Of a stretch of 64,000 bases of DNA, positions 52,569-59,206 are shown in pieces. The notes below the pieces were generated by a model. That model was not told the origin of the DNA. It did not search any database and saw only the letters and a program-made list of their open reading frames with translations. A program made the position numbers and the translations under genes. Source of the DNA: an uncultured Treponema sp. (lineage in GTDB: Bacteria > Spirochaetota > Spirochaetia > Treponematales > Treponemataceae); NCBI GenBank assembly GCA_900317625.1, contig ONHK01000005.1, forward strand, positions 62,001 through 126,000. Direction: 5' to 3'. Position 1 is the first letter of the stretch. Every line of letters starts with the position of its first letter.

Positions 52569-53557
52569 CAGTAACCTTCCACTCCCCAAAGATGATATTT
52601 TGTAGCGTCACGAAGTTTTTTCACAACACGGAGTTTTGCGCTGCGCGATGGTGAATTTTCCTTGATTTCTTCTTCTGTAGGACCAACTGGTTTTCGCGTA
52701 AGAATTTCCGCACAAGGTTCACCACCACAACGGCAGGAAGAAACTTCCGGCGGACAGACACATTTCTTTCCAAGATTGCGGAAATAATTTTTTACAATCC
52801 GGTCTTCCAAGGAATGAAATGTTATAACGCCAAGCTTTCCGCCAACATTCAAGTTGTTAAACGCATTGTGCAAAGCATCAGGAATATGCCGAAGCTCGCT
52901 GTTCACCGCAATTCTTAACGCCTGAAAAGTTCTTGTTGCCGGATGAATCTGCCCATAACGGTAATTTGCCGGCACTGCGTTAAAAATTATCTCAGCAAGC
53001 ACTTTAGAAGACTCAATCTTCCCGCCATTCCTTGCTTCCACAATCGCACGAGCAATTCTGCGGCTAAGTTTTTCCTCACCGTAAAGATAAATAAGATTTG
53101 CAAGTTCCTCTTCGTTCATGCCGTTTATAATATCCGCCGCCGATTCTTTTTCAGAATTCGGATCAAGGCGCATATCAAGAGGCTCGTCATATCTAAAAGA
53201 AAAACCACGGCCGCTACGCTCATAATGAAACACGGAAATTCCCAAATCAAAAAGAATCAAATCCGGTTTCGGAAATTCGGCTGGATACGACGCATAAAAA
53301 TCGTTGAACCAGCCATTATAAAAATGCATTCTGTTTCCATAAGGCGCAAGCCTTTCCTTTGCGCGCGACTGAATAACAGAATCTGCATCAATACCAATAA
53401 CATTTAGTGAAGGAAAATTTGAAAGAAAAGCATTTGAATGTCCGCCTTCCCCCAAAGTAGAATCAACCATCCAAGCAGATTTTTCATAAGGCTCGCCAAC
53501 AGGACTAAGATATTCAAGGCAAGGCTTTAATAAAACCGGAGTATGAACGATTTCCAC
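52568..53557 (-). CDS. rsmH: 16S rRNA m4C1402 methyltransferase RsmH (MraW)
   Basis: RsmH methylates N4 of C1402 in 16S rRNA. The 329-residue protein starts VEIVHTPVLLKPCLEYL, has the SAM loop DSTLGEGGHSNAFLS, GIDADSVIQSRA, LFDLGISVFHYERSGRGFSFRYDEPLDMRLD (short form: DLGISVFHYERSGRGFSF) and the end motif SRSAKLRVVKKL. I put the start at GTG 53557, preceded by GGGGAA, because it matches the family opening. The upstream TTG is rejected. Confidence 0.95.
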   Translation of the reverse strand: MEIVHTPVLLKPCLEYLSPVGEPYEKSAWMVDSTLGEGGHSNAFLSNFPSLNVIGIDADSVIQSRAKERLAPYGNRMHFYNGWFNDFYASYPAEFPKPDLILFDLGISVFHYERSGRGFSFRYDEPLDMRLDPNSEKESAADIINGMNEEELANLIYLYGEEKLSRRIARAIVEARNGGKIESSKVLAEIIFNAVPANYRYGQIHPATRTFQALRIAVNSELRHIPDALHNAFNNLNVGGKLGVITFHSLEDRIVKNYFRNLGKKCVCPPEVSSCRCGGEPCAEILTRKPVGPTEEEIKENSPSRSAKLRVVKKLRDATKYHLWGVEGY

Positions 53558-53575
53558 TTTAATTCCCCACAAAAA

Positions 53576-54019
53576 CTAGAAGCTTATATCTTTAAACTGC
53601 TCACTTGCTTCCAGAAGTTTGTCTTCAGTTTCTGCCATATAATTTTCATAGGACTGCGCATCCCAAAGCTCAATGAATTTTTGTTCACCAAGAAAAACAC
53701 AGTCCTTTGAAAGAGAGGCATACTCCCTTAAACTTTGCGGGATTGAAAGACGACCAGATTTATCAAACTCAATTTCCTGAGCTGGCGCAATAAAACGCCG
53801 CATGATAATTCTGTTCTGCTCACTGAACGGAGAAGCGTTTGCCATAAGTTTTGCAGACATATTCTCCCATTCTTCCGTAGTAAAAAGCCACAAACATCGC
53901 TCGATTGCCTTTGTAACAATCATGACATTCGAAGAAATTTCGGCACGCAACTTTGAAGGAAACATAATACGTCCCTTTTCATCAAGTGTATTTTTATATT
54001 CACCTGTAAGAAGTTTCAT
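53576..54019 (-). CDS. mraZ: Transcriptional regulator MraZ
   Basis: MraZ is the AbrB-fold repressor of the division cluster. The 147-residue protein has both SpoVT-AbrB half-repeats: LTGEYKNTLDEKGRIMFPSKLR and then FDKSGRLSIPQSLREYASLSKDCVFLGEQKFIELW (short form: FDKSGRLSIPQSLREYA). The ATG at 54019 has GGAAG 8 nt upstream; a GTG at 54034 would add five residues but lies inside the operator. Four 10-bp repeats cover its leader (see 54020-54056), so autoregulation is likely. Confidence 0.95.
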   Translation of the reverse strand: MKLLTGEYKNTLDEKGRIMFPSKLRAEISSNVMIVTKAIERCLWLFTTEEWENMSAKLMANASPFSEQNRIIMRRFIAPAQEIEFDKSGRLSIPQSLREYASLSKDCVFLGEQKFIELWDAQSYENYMAETEDKLLEASEQFKDISF

Positions 54020-54056
54020 GCCATTTTCTTCCACTTTTTACTACTTTTTCCCACTT
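54020..54056 (-). promoter_or_regulatory. MraZ operator: four-unit 10-bp repeat array in the mraZ leader
   Basis: On the minus strand the 37 bases before the ATG read as 10-nt units AAGTGGGAAA, AAGTAGTAAA, AAGTGGAAGA and AAATGGC. Known MraZ boxes are GTGG-containing repeats with 10-nt period (for example AAAGTG repeats in mycoplasmas, TGGG repeats in E. coli). The last unit covers the ribosome binding site. Confidence 0.7.
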
Positions 54057-54063
54057 AATTAAC

Positions 54064-54091
54064 ATTTTAGTCAACAAATTCATAAAGTCAA
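54064..54091 (-). promoter_or_regulatory. Promoter of the mraZ division cluster
   Basis: On the minus strand TTGACT (54091-54086), 16 bp and TAAAAT (54069-54064) lie so that transcription would begin at the first MraZ box, about 40 nt before the ATG. This looks like the start of the long division-flagellar operon. Confidence 0.6.
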
Positions 54092-54179
54092 TTGCAAAAA
54101 TTGCCGATAATTGCAAAAAGTTACAAGTTTTAGTATATTTTTCCACATATCCGTATAGCAAACAGAAACAAAGCAAAAA

Positions 54180-54914
54180 ATGATAAACACATACAAAGAA
54201 AGCAGCCTTCACCGCACACTAAAAGAACTTTACGCACTCGAAAAAGATTCTAAGACAGAAGTTGAAGCCGACGGTCACATTTATGATATACTTACAAAAG
54301 ATGGAAATGTGATTGAAATCCAGACGCAAAACCTTGGAAAACTTCTGAGAAAAATTCAGGATGCGCTTTCCAAAAACAGAAGCTGTAAAATAGTTCATCC
54401 GCTTGCTGTTTCAAAAACAATAGAAACTTATTCAGAAGACGGAATTATATTAAAAAAAAGCCGAAGTCCCAAAAAACAGAACGAATACACAATGCTAAAA
54501 GAACTCACCGGACTTTACCCTATTCTTCTTGAAAAAAACTTTACACTTGAAATTCTTTTTGTTAAAACAACAGAAATCCGCACAAAAACAAAAATTCCTG
54601 AACAGTCAGAAAACAAAAGACGCAGATTTAAGAAAGACTGGCAAAAAACAGACAAAAAACTGAATGAAATAATGGAAACAAAAACTTTTTCAAGCGCAAA
54701 AAATTATCTGGAACTGCTCCCGGAAAATCTTCCTGAAGAATTCTGCGCAAAAGATATTGCAGTAGCTTTCAAGAACGACAAAACAAAACCCAAAAATGCA
54801 TCAAATTTTTCAAACCTTATTGCATGGCTTTTTGTAAGAATGAATATTTTTGAACAGACATCTTCAAAAGGAAGGACAAAATTCTATAAAATTTTAGAAA
54901 AATTCAAATATTAA
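54180..54914 (+). CDS. Unknown protein with PD-(D/E)XK-like N-terminal region
   Basis: I do not recognise a named family. The 244-residue protein has, near residues 29-55, a strand pair VEADGHIYDILTKDGNVIEIQTQNLGKL whose D-x-n-E-x-Q arrangement (D35, E46, Q48) resembles the PD-(D/E)XK nuclease core; short form IYDILTKDGNVIEIQTQN. It continues with KIVHPLAVSKTIETY, then a basic linker (KRRRFKKDWQKTDKK, residues 148-162) and a C-terminal region that looks like a winged helix (FCAKDIAVAFKNDKTKPKN). DNA binding is plausible. It is divergent from mraZ with a 160-bp AT-rich gap. No Shine-Dalgarno is clear. Confidence 0.65.
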   Translation: MINTYKESSLHRTLKELYALEKDSKTEVEADGHIYDILTKDGNVIEIQTQNLGKLLRKIQDALSKNRSCKIVHPLAVSKTIETYSEDGIILKKSRSPKKQNEYTMLKELTGLYPILLEKNFTLEILFVKTTEIRTKTKIPEQSENKRRRFKKDWQKTDKKLNEIMETKTFSSAKNYLELLPENLPEEFCAKDIAVAFKNDKTKPKNASNFSNLIAWLFVRMNIFEQTSSKGRTKFYKILEKFKY

Positions 54915-54926
54915 AAAGACATAAAA

Positions 54927-54954
54927 AAAGCTGCCTGAAAATTCAAGCAGCTTT
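54927..54954 (-). terminator. Intrinsic terminator after the flaA operon
   Basis: AAAGCTGC (54927-54934) pairs with GCAGCTTT (54947-54954) around a 12-nt loop. On the minus strand the stem is followed by a run of seven T, so it ends the FlaA transcript. It also lies just past the plus-strand gene that ends at 54914. Confidence 0.75.
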
Positions 54955-54972
54955 CGCAGTAATTATTCTAAA

Positions 54973-55686
54973 TTACCAAGCATCAGACATATCATCAACA
55001 TCCTGATTTTCCAAATCATAAAGATCTGTTACACAACGAAGGTCATCAAGATACATATAATATGTACCGCGAGCAAGCATTGGATTACAGTCTACGCGGA
55101 AACCAATAATGCGAAGTCCCGGTTTATTTCCGTAATATGCACTGTGCTGAACAATTCCATGTTCACTGTCTGGACTAGGAGGAACTACACAAGTAAGTTT
55201 TTTCCAGCCAGAAAAACCAAGATTTCCCATATAAAGCTCATAGCTTCGGCCAAAGTAATCTTCAACCAAAAGATACATATCATGTCCCTGATTACGTCCA
55301 CAAACCCAAACAGAAACAGTCTTTACAATACCTTCTGTTGCAATCGGACGCTGAGCTGTGATATAGAAAGAGTTTACGCCACGGCGGAAAAATTCAACCT
55401 TTACACCAAGAACCTGAGTATCTTCAGCATCTTCATCACCTTTCAAAGGCTCTTTCATTGCCGGTGAACCTTCAAAATTTCGTGCAGAAATCACACCATA
55501 ATCAGGCGACATATGAACAAACCAAGAACCATCGCGTTCAAATCTGTCCAAAGACTGCTCGCGCAAAGCCTGCATTGCAGAATCATTTCCAACAGTTTCC
55601 GGATTAGGATCTTCAACAAGACTATTCTGGGCAAAAACCGCACAAGCAACGGCAGCAATTAAAACTGACAAAAGAAACTTTTTCAT
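54973..55686 (-). CDS. flaA: Flagellar filament outer-layer protein FlaA (second copy)
   Basis: FlaA proteins form the sheath around the FlaB core of spirochaete periplasmic flagella. The 237-residue protein has a signal peptide (MKKFLLSVLIAAVACAVFA-Q), then DRFERDGSWFVHMSPDYGVISARNFEGSPAM (short: SWFVHMSPDYGVISARNFEG), SFYITAQRPIATEGIVKTVSVWV and YYMYLDDLRCVTDLYD, typical of FlaA/FlaA2 relatives. It follows the other FlaA by 2 nt. The acidic C-terminus is short. In T. pallidum two such genes are also adjacent to the aldolase gene. Confidence 0.88.
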   Translation of the reverse strand: MKKFLLSVLIAAVACAVFAQNSLVEDPNPETVGNDSAMQALREQSLDRFERDGSWFVHMSPDYGVISARNFEGSPAMKEPLKGDEDAEDTQVLGVKVEFFRRGVNSFYITAQRPIATEGIVKTVSVWVCGRNQGHDMYLLVEDYFGRSYELYMGNLGFSGWKKLTCVVPPSPDSEHGIVQHSAYYGNKPGLRIIGFRVDCNPMLARGTYYMYLDDLRCVTDLYDLENQDVDDMSDAW

Positions 55687-55688
55687 TA

Positions 55689-56444
55689 TTATTTAGCCTC
55701 CGAAGAAGATGTTGATGAAGAAGAACCAGCATTAGCAGCGTTTGAACCAGTTTCCGCACCGCTAAAATCCTGATCTTTCAATTCATAACCATCATAGATG
55801 TATGACAAAGAATTAGACATATACTTAAGGTTGTCAAAATAAATTGTAAAATCATCAACATATTCAGCAGCATCTGATCTAACCCTGAAGCCAACAAAAG
55901 AAAGGTTTCTTGGACCAGAACGAAGTCTTGAATGCTGATTTATCCAGCCAGGAATTTTTACAATAACGTTTTTCCAGCCATTGAAGCGAGTATTGCATAC
56001 AGGCAAAACATGAACACGTCCGTCTGCATCACGAATCATAACTTCAAGATAATAGAGATAATTTGCTCCCCAAACCCAGAAATCAAGATGATCAACATCG
56101 CCAATAAACGGCGGCTCAAAAGTCTTTCCGTCTTTCATTGGAATAATTTCAAGCCAGTTATCACCCTTTCTATTGAAAGCAGCGTTGATTCCAAGAACTT
56201 TCGGTTCAACATCAGCTGGCTGGAACTGCTTCAAAGAATTAGGAATTCCATTAAAATAACCAAACTTTGGATACCCTTCAGCAACAAATCGGCTGGCATT
56301 TACTGTCCAAGTCCATTCTTTTTCCGTGTCAAAGTTATCAATAGTGAATGTTTCAACACTTTTTGAGTTTGGCTGACTGAATGCCGGAATGCAAAGCGCA
56401 AAAAGCAGTGCAAGATTTACAAAGACCATCAAGCCCTTTTTCAT
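55689..56444 (-). CDS. flaA: Flagellar filament outer-layer protein FlaA (first copy)
   Basis: The 251-residue sheath protein has a signal peptide (MKKGLMVFVNLALLFALCIPAFS-Q), then TFTIDNFDTEKEWTWTVNASRF, VLGINAAFNRKGDNWLEIIP, DHLDFWVWGANYLYYLEVMIRD and FTIYFDNLKYM, the FlaA beta-sandwich pattern. The C-terminus is rich in serine and alanine. The ATG at 56444 has GGAG upstream; the longer reading overlaps the promoter region. It is transcribed from a sigma-28-type promoter with the second FlaA. Confidence 0.9.
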   Translation of the reverse strand: MKKGLMVFVNLALLFALCIPAFSQPNSKSVETFTIDNFDTEKEWTWTVNASRFVAEGYPKFGYFNGIPNSLKQFQPADVEPKVLGINAAFNRKGDNWLEIIPMKDGKTFEPPFIGDVDHLDFWVWGANYLYYLEVMIRDADGRVHVLPVCNTRFNGWKNVIVKIPGWINQHSRLRSGPRNLSFVGFRVRSDAAEYVDDFTIYFDNLKYMSNSLSYIYDGYELKDQDFSGAETGSNAANAGSSSSTSSSEAK

Positions 56445-56467
56445 GTAAAACTCCTTATACCATATTA

Positions 56468-56485
56468 CATTCCGAAAATGGAATG
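56468..56485 (-). promoter_or_regulatory. Leader hairpin of the flaA operon
   Basis: CATTCC (56468-56473) and GGAATG (56480-56485) form a small perfect stem with a 6-nt loop between the predicted transcription start and the flaA ribosome binding site. It could affect mRNA stability or be a binding site. Confidence 0.4.
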
Positions 56486-56497
56486 TCTCATTCAAGA

Positions 56498-56525
56498 TTA
56501 TCGGAATAAATATATTTAATGTTTA
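56498..56525 (-). promoter_or_regulatory. Sigma-28 (FliA) type promoter of the flaA operon
   Basis: On the minus strand TAAACATT (56525-56518), 12 nt and TCCGATAA (56505-56498) match the FliA consensus TAAAGTTT-N11-GCCGATAA at 6 of 8 and 7 of 8 positions. This fits late flagellar control of sheath proteins. Confidence 0.6.
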
Positions 56526-56756
56526 CAATTTTTACTTGTTCAAAAATTAAGAAATTCAATTCTTGATAAGCCATTACAATTATATTTACAGTATTATTAT
56601 TTGTCAAATTGTTTACCAATAAAAAAACGCTTCTTACGGATTTTCAATCATCAGAAATTGTGATAGGATAATTGGTGTCTGGAAATATAATTTTTCAGAA
56701 AAATCGTGTAAGGTCATGAGTTGCACGATTATTGAAATATTTTTGGAGGTCATAAA
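56526..56756. other. Intergenic region between flaA and fba
   Basis: Together with the flaA promoter this makes a 312-bp gap. It is very AT-rich. It holds a perfect TATAAT at about 56686-56691 without a good -35, and a 10-bp leader hairpin 56702-56711/56721-56730 (one G-U pair) before the fba ribosome binding site GGAGG. I see no other feature, and no tRNA or open frame. Confidence 0.4.
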
Positions 56757-57623
56757 ATGGCATTGGTTTCAGCAGTAGAAATGGTAAAAAAGGCTCACGC
56801 TGGTCACTACGCAATTCCTGCGTTCAACACAAATAACCTTGAATGGACAAAGTCTATTCTTGCTGGTATCCAGGAAGCAAAATCACCTGCAATCATTCAG
56901 GTTTCTGAAGGTGCGGCAAAATACATGGGCGGATACAAGACAGTTGTAAATCTTGTAAAAGATCTTTATGAATCAATGGGAATCACAGTTCCTGTAGCTC
57001 TTCACCTTGACCATGGAACTTACGAAGGTGCAAAGAAAGTTATTGAAGCTGGCTTTACATCTGTAATGTTCGACGGCTCACACTTTGATTTTGATGAAAA
57101 CGTTGCTAAATCAAAGGAAATCATTGAACTTGCACACGCAAAAGGAATGTCTGTTGAATGTGAAGTTGGTGGAATCGGCGGTGTTGAAGACGGCGTTGCT
57201 TCTAACGGTGAACTTGCAGATCCAGAAGAATGTAAAAAAATCGCTGCTCTTGGAGTAGATTTCCTTGCTGCCGGAATCGGTAACATCCACGGTGTTTATC
57301 CAGCTAACTGGGCAGGATTGAATTTTGACCGCCTTGGCGAAATCAACAATGCCGTAGAAGGCAAACCACTTGTTCTTCATGGTGGTTCAGGAATTCCTTT
57401 TGATCAGGTTCACAAGGCTGTAACTCTTGGAGTTTCTAAAGTAAACATCAACACAGAACTTCAGCTTGAATTTGCAGCTGCTACACGCAAATACATTGAA
57501 GCTGGAAAAGACAAGGAAGGAAAAGGATACGATCCACGAAAACTTCTTAAACCAGGTTTCGATGCAATCACAGCGAAAGTAATTGACCTTTGCAAGGCAT
57601 TTGGCTCAGCAGGTCAGGCTTAA
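56757..57623 (+). CDS. fba: Class II fructose-bisphosphate aldolase
   Basis: The enzyme cleaves fructose-1,6-bisphosphate in glycolysis using zinc. The 288-residue protein has VALHLDHGTYEGAKK with the zinc histidine and catalytic aspartate, VMFDGSHFDFDENVAKSK, SVECEVGGIGGVEDG, IGNIHGVYP and LHGGSGIPFDQV with further zinc ligands. TTGGAGG lies 7-9 nt before the ATG. Its codon choice looks more even than in its neighbours, as expected for a highly expressed gene. It is followed by a strong terminator and is placed next to the flaA pair, as in T. pallidum. Confidence 0.95.
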   Translation: MALVSAVEMVKKAHAGHYAIPAFNTNNLEWTKSILAGIQEAKSPAIIQVSEGAAKYMGGYKTVVNLVKDLYESMGITVPVALHLDHGTYEGAKKVIEAGFTSVMFDGSHFDFDENVAKSKEIIELAHAKGMSVECEVGGIGGVEDGVASNGELADPEECKKIAALGVDFLAAGIGNIHGVYPANWAGLNFDRLGEINNAVEGKPLVLHGGSGIPFDQVHKAVTLGVSKVNINTELQLEFAAATRKYIEAGKDKEGKGYDPRKLLKPGFDAITAKVIDLCKAFGSAGQA

Positions 57624-57649
57624 TAGCTTGAAAAACTGATAATTTTCAA

Positions 57650-57696
57650 AAATCCCGCTGATTCAAAAGATTTTTTGTTTCGGCGGGATTTTTTAT
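57650..57696. terminator. Bidirectional terminator between fba and nudC
   Basis: AAATCCCGC (57650-57658) pairs perfectly with GCGGGATTT (57683-57691), with T-runs following on both strands. It ends fba (plus) and nudC (minus). A near-identical copy sits at 60577-60636. Confidence 0.9.
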
Positions 57697-57699
57697 TTT

Positions 57700-58581
57700 T
57701 TAGAAGAGATTATGAATCAACTTGTAGGCGATTGAGCCGGGTGGCGGGCTGTCGGGGCAGTTTTCGGGGTCGAACCAGGCGGCGTCGGAGATTTCGTCTT
57801 TCTGGAGTTTTAGCTCGCCGCTTTCGTATTCTGCGGAAAAGCCTAGCATTAACTGGTCTGGGAATGGCCAGCTTTGGCTTCCTTTGTAAACGAGATTTTT
57901 TATCGATAGGCCTGTTTCTTCAAAAACTTCGCGGCGGCACGCCTGCTCGGCAGACTCCCCTGCTTCTATGAATCCTGCGATACAGGCGTGCATTGAAGTG
58001 TTCCTGTATGTGTGCCGCGCCAGCAGGACTTTTCCCTGTCTGTTATGAACCGCAATTATTATACATGGTTCTATCCGCGGAAAATATATTTTTTTGCAGC
58101 GCGGACATTCCAACGCAGAAAGTTCCTTGTGGTTCTGCAATTTTTGACCGCAGCTGGAGCAGTATTTTGTGTTTTTTCTCCAGTCAAGGATATGTTTTGC
58201 GCGGAACAATGGCGCGCTCAAAAGTTCTTCGTTGGCGGCAAAATACTGACGCAGAGTCTGGAATGAATATTCCGCGGTAATCAGTTCTTTTGAAGGAATA
58301 GAAATCGCGCAGAATTCAAGCGGGGGCGTTGCGGGGGCGGCAGCCCCTGCACGGTGGATAGACGAAAACGAAACGGATGTTGAGTTTGAGGCGTAAGGCG
58401 GTTGTCCGCCTTCCTTGTTTTTTTCAGTTTCTTCTATAAAATCCGCATTTGGATAGCGGCGCTTAAAATCCAGCAAATCGTTAAAATTAAGCTCCGAGCC
58501 GTCCGAGTGAAGAATACATTCTTTTTCGATTATCGCGAAGCAACGCGCTGAGGTTTTTGTGGGATTTTCGGCAAATGGCAT
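57700..58581 (-). CDS. nudC: NADH pyrophosphatase NudC with an in-frame repeat insertion
   Basis: NudC hydrolyses NADH and removes NAD caps from RNA. The 293-residue protein has an N-terminal domain, a zinc ribbon (CSSCGQKL with CPRCKKIYFPR), the Nudix box GFIEAGESAEQACRREVFEETGL and the NudC-specific SQSWPFPDQLM. Residues about 56-90 (GGQPPYASNSTSVSF to ATPPLEF) are encoded by a repeat whose other copy is intergenic at 29571-29662. The segment lies in the variable part of the N-terminal domain, before the catalytic half, so the enzyme is probably active. The ATG at 58581 has GGAGAG upstream and shares one base with the acetyltransferase stop. Confidence 0.9.
   Translation of the reverse strand: MPFAENPTKTSARCFAIIEKECILHSDGSELNFNDLLDFKRRYPNADFIEETEKNKEGGQPPYASNSTSVSFSSIHRAGAAAPATPPLEFCAISIPSKELITAEYSFQTLRQYFAANEELLSAPLFRAKHILDWRKNTKYCSSCGQKLQNHKELSALECPRCKKIYFPRIEPCIIIAVHNRQGKVLLARHTYRNTSMHACIAGFIEAGESAEQACRREVFEETGLSIKNLVYKGSQSWPFPDQLMLGFSAEYESGELKLQKDEISDAAWFDPENCPDSPPPGSIAYKLIHNLF
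58314..58415 (-). repeat. Structured repeat, copy inside nudC
   Basis: In the minus-strand direction the copy reads hairpin AAGGCGG/CCGCCTT (58412-58395), ACGCCTCAAAC (58394-58384), TTTTCGTCTATCCAC (about 58368-58354), hairpin GGGGC/GCCCC (58347-58334) and CCCCGCTTGAA. The order and the two boxes are the same as at 29571-29662. Both hairpins have different base pairs but remain paired. A 7-9-nt extra stretch lies between the two boxes. The frame through it stays open. Confidence 0.75.
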
Positions 58582-59141
58582 TATCTCTCCAATTTTGAGA
58601 ACGGAATGAACGGCGGCTGATTTTTTTTGTGGTCGCCGAGCATTTTTTCCATCCAGACCATATTGTACCAATGGTCGAATTTATATCCGCAGTTGTGGAA
58701 TTTTCCGACCAAGTGGTAACCTTTTTTTTCATGAAAATATATGCTTGCGTTTGTAAGATGCTCGTCCGGCTCGTCTGTCTGGGCGATACAGGCGTTTGCG
58801 TTTAGAATATTTTGCTTTGCAAGGGTTGATTCAAGCTGGTTCAGAAGCGCAGAACCGATTCCTGAGCGGCGAAGATTTTTTTTGATGTAGATGGAAGTTT
58901 CCACTGCCCAGTCGTAAGCTTCCCGTTCTTTAAAGGCGCTTGCGTAAGCATAACCGGCGATTTTTCCGTCCAGTTCCGCAATATAATATGGATAATTTTT
59001 TAAAGTCTCGCGGATTCTGCCACGGAATTCATCTGCGGTTGGAACTTCATATTCAAATGTGATTGCTGTTTCTTCTACGTATGGCGCGTAAATTTCAAGC
59101 AGAGAGTCAGCATCCCCTTCTGTTGCAAGTCTGATATTCAT
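58581..59141 (-). CDS. GNAT-family N-acetyltransferase (phosphinothricin-acetyltransferase-like)
   Basis: The 186-residue protein has the PAT/MnaT-type opening MNIRLATEGDADSLLEIYAPYVEETAITFEYEVP, the acetyl-CoA loop KNLRRSGIGSALLNQLE (R-x-x-G-I-G), and FHEKKGYHLVGKFHNCGYKFDHWYNMVWMEK (short: GYKFDHWYNMVWMEK) at the end. Relatives acetylate phosphinothricin, methionine sulfoximine or other amines; the substrate here is unknown. A promoter with -10 TATTAT lies 9 nt before the ATG at 59141. It is cotranscribed with nudC. Confidence 0.88.
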   Translation of the reverse strand: MNIRLATEGDADSLLEIYAPYVEETAITFEYEVPTADEFRGRIRETLKNYPYYIAELDGKIAGYAYASAFKEREAYDWAVETSIYIKKNLRRSGIGSALLNQLESTLAKQNILNANACIAQTDEPDEHLTNASIYFHEKKGYHLVGKFHNCGYKFDHWYNMVWMEKMLGDHKKNQPPFIPFSKLER

Positions 59142-59150
59142 ATTGTTTAA

Positions 59151-59200
59151 ATAATACCAAAAAATTTGCGACTGACACAACATTATTTTCTTGTTAAAAT
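59151..59200. promoter_or_regulatory. Overlapping divergent promoters of the acetyltransferase and MATE genes
   Basis: Plus strand: CTGACA (59172-59177), 17 bp, TAAAAT (59195-59200), with the MATE ATG 6 nt later. Minus strand: TTGTGT (59180-59175), 18 bp, TATTAT (59156-59151), with the acetyltransferase ATG 9 nt later. The -35 boxes overlap, and neither gene has a Shine-Dalgarno sequence. Confidence 0.45.
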
Positions 59201-59206
59201 AAATTT

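Noticed and set aside
57675..57971. Arginine-rich plus-strand open frame
   Set aside because: It starts in the fba terminator and is antisense to the conserved end of nudC.
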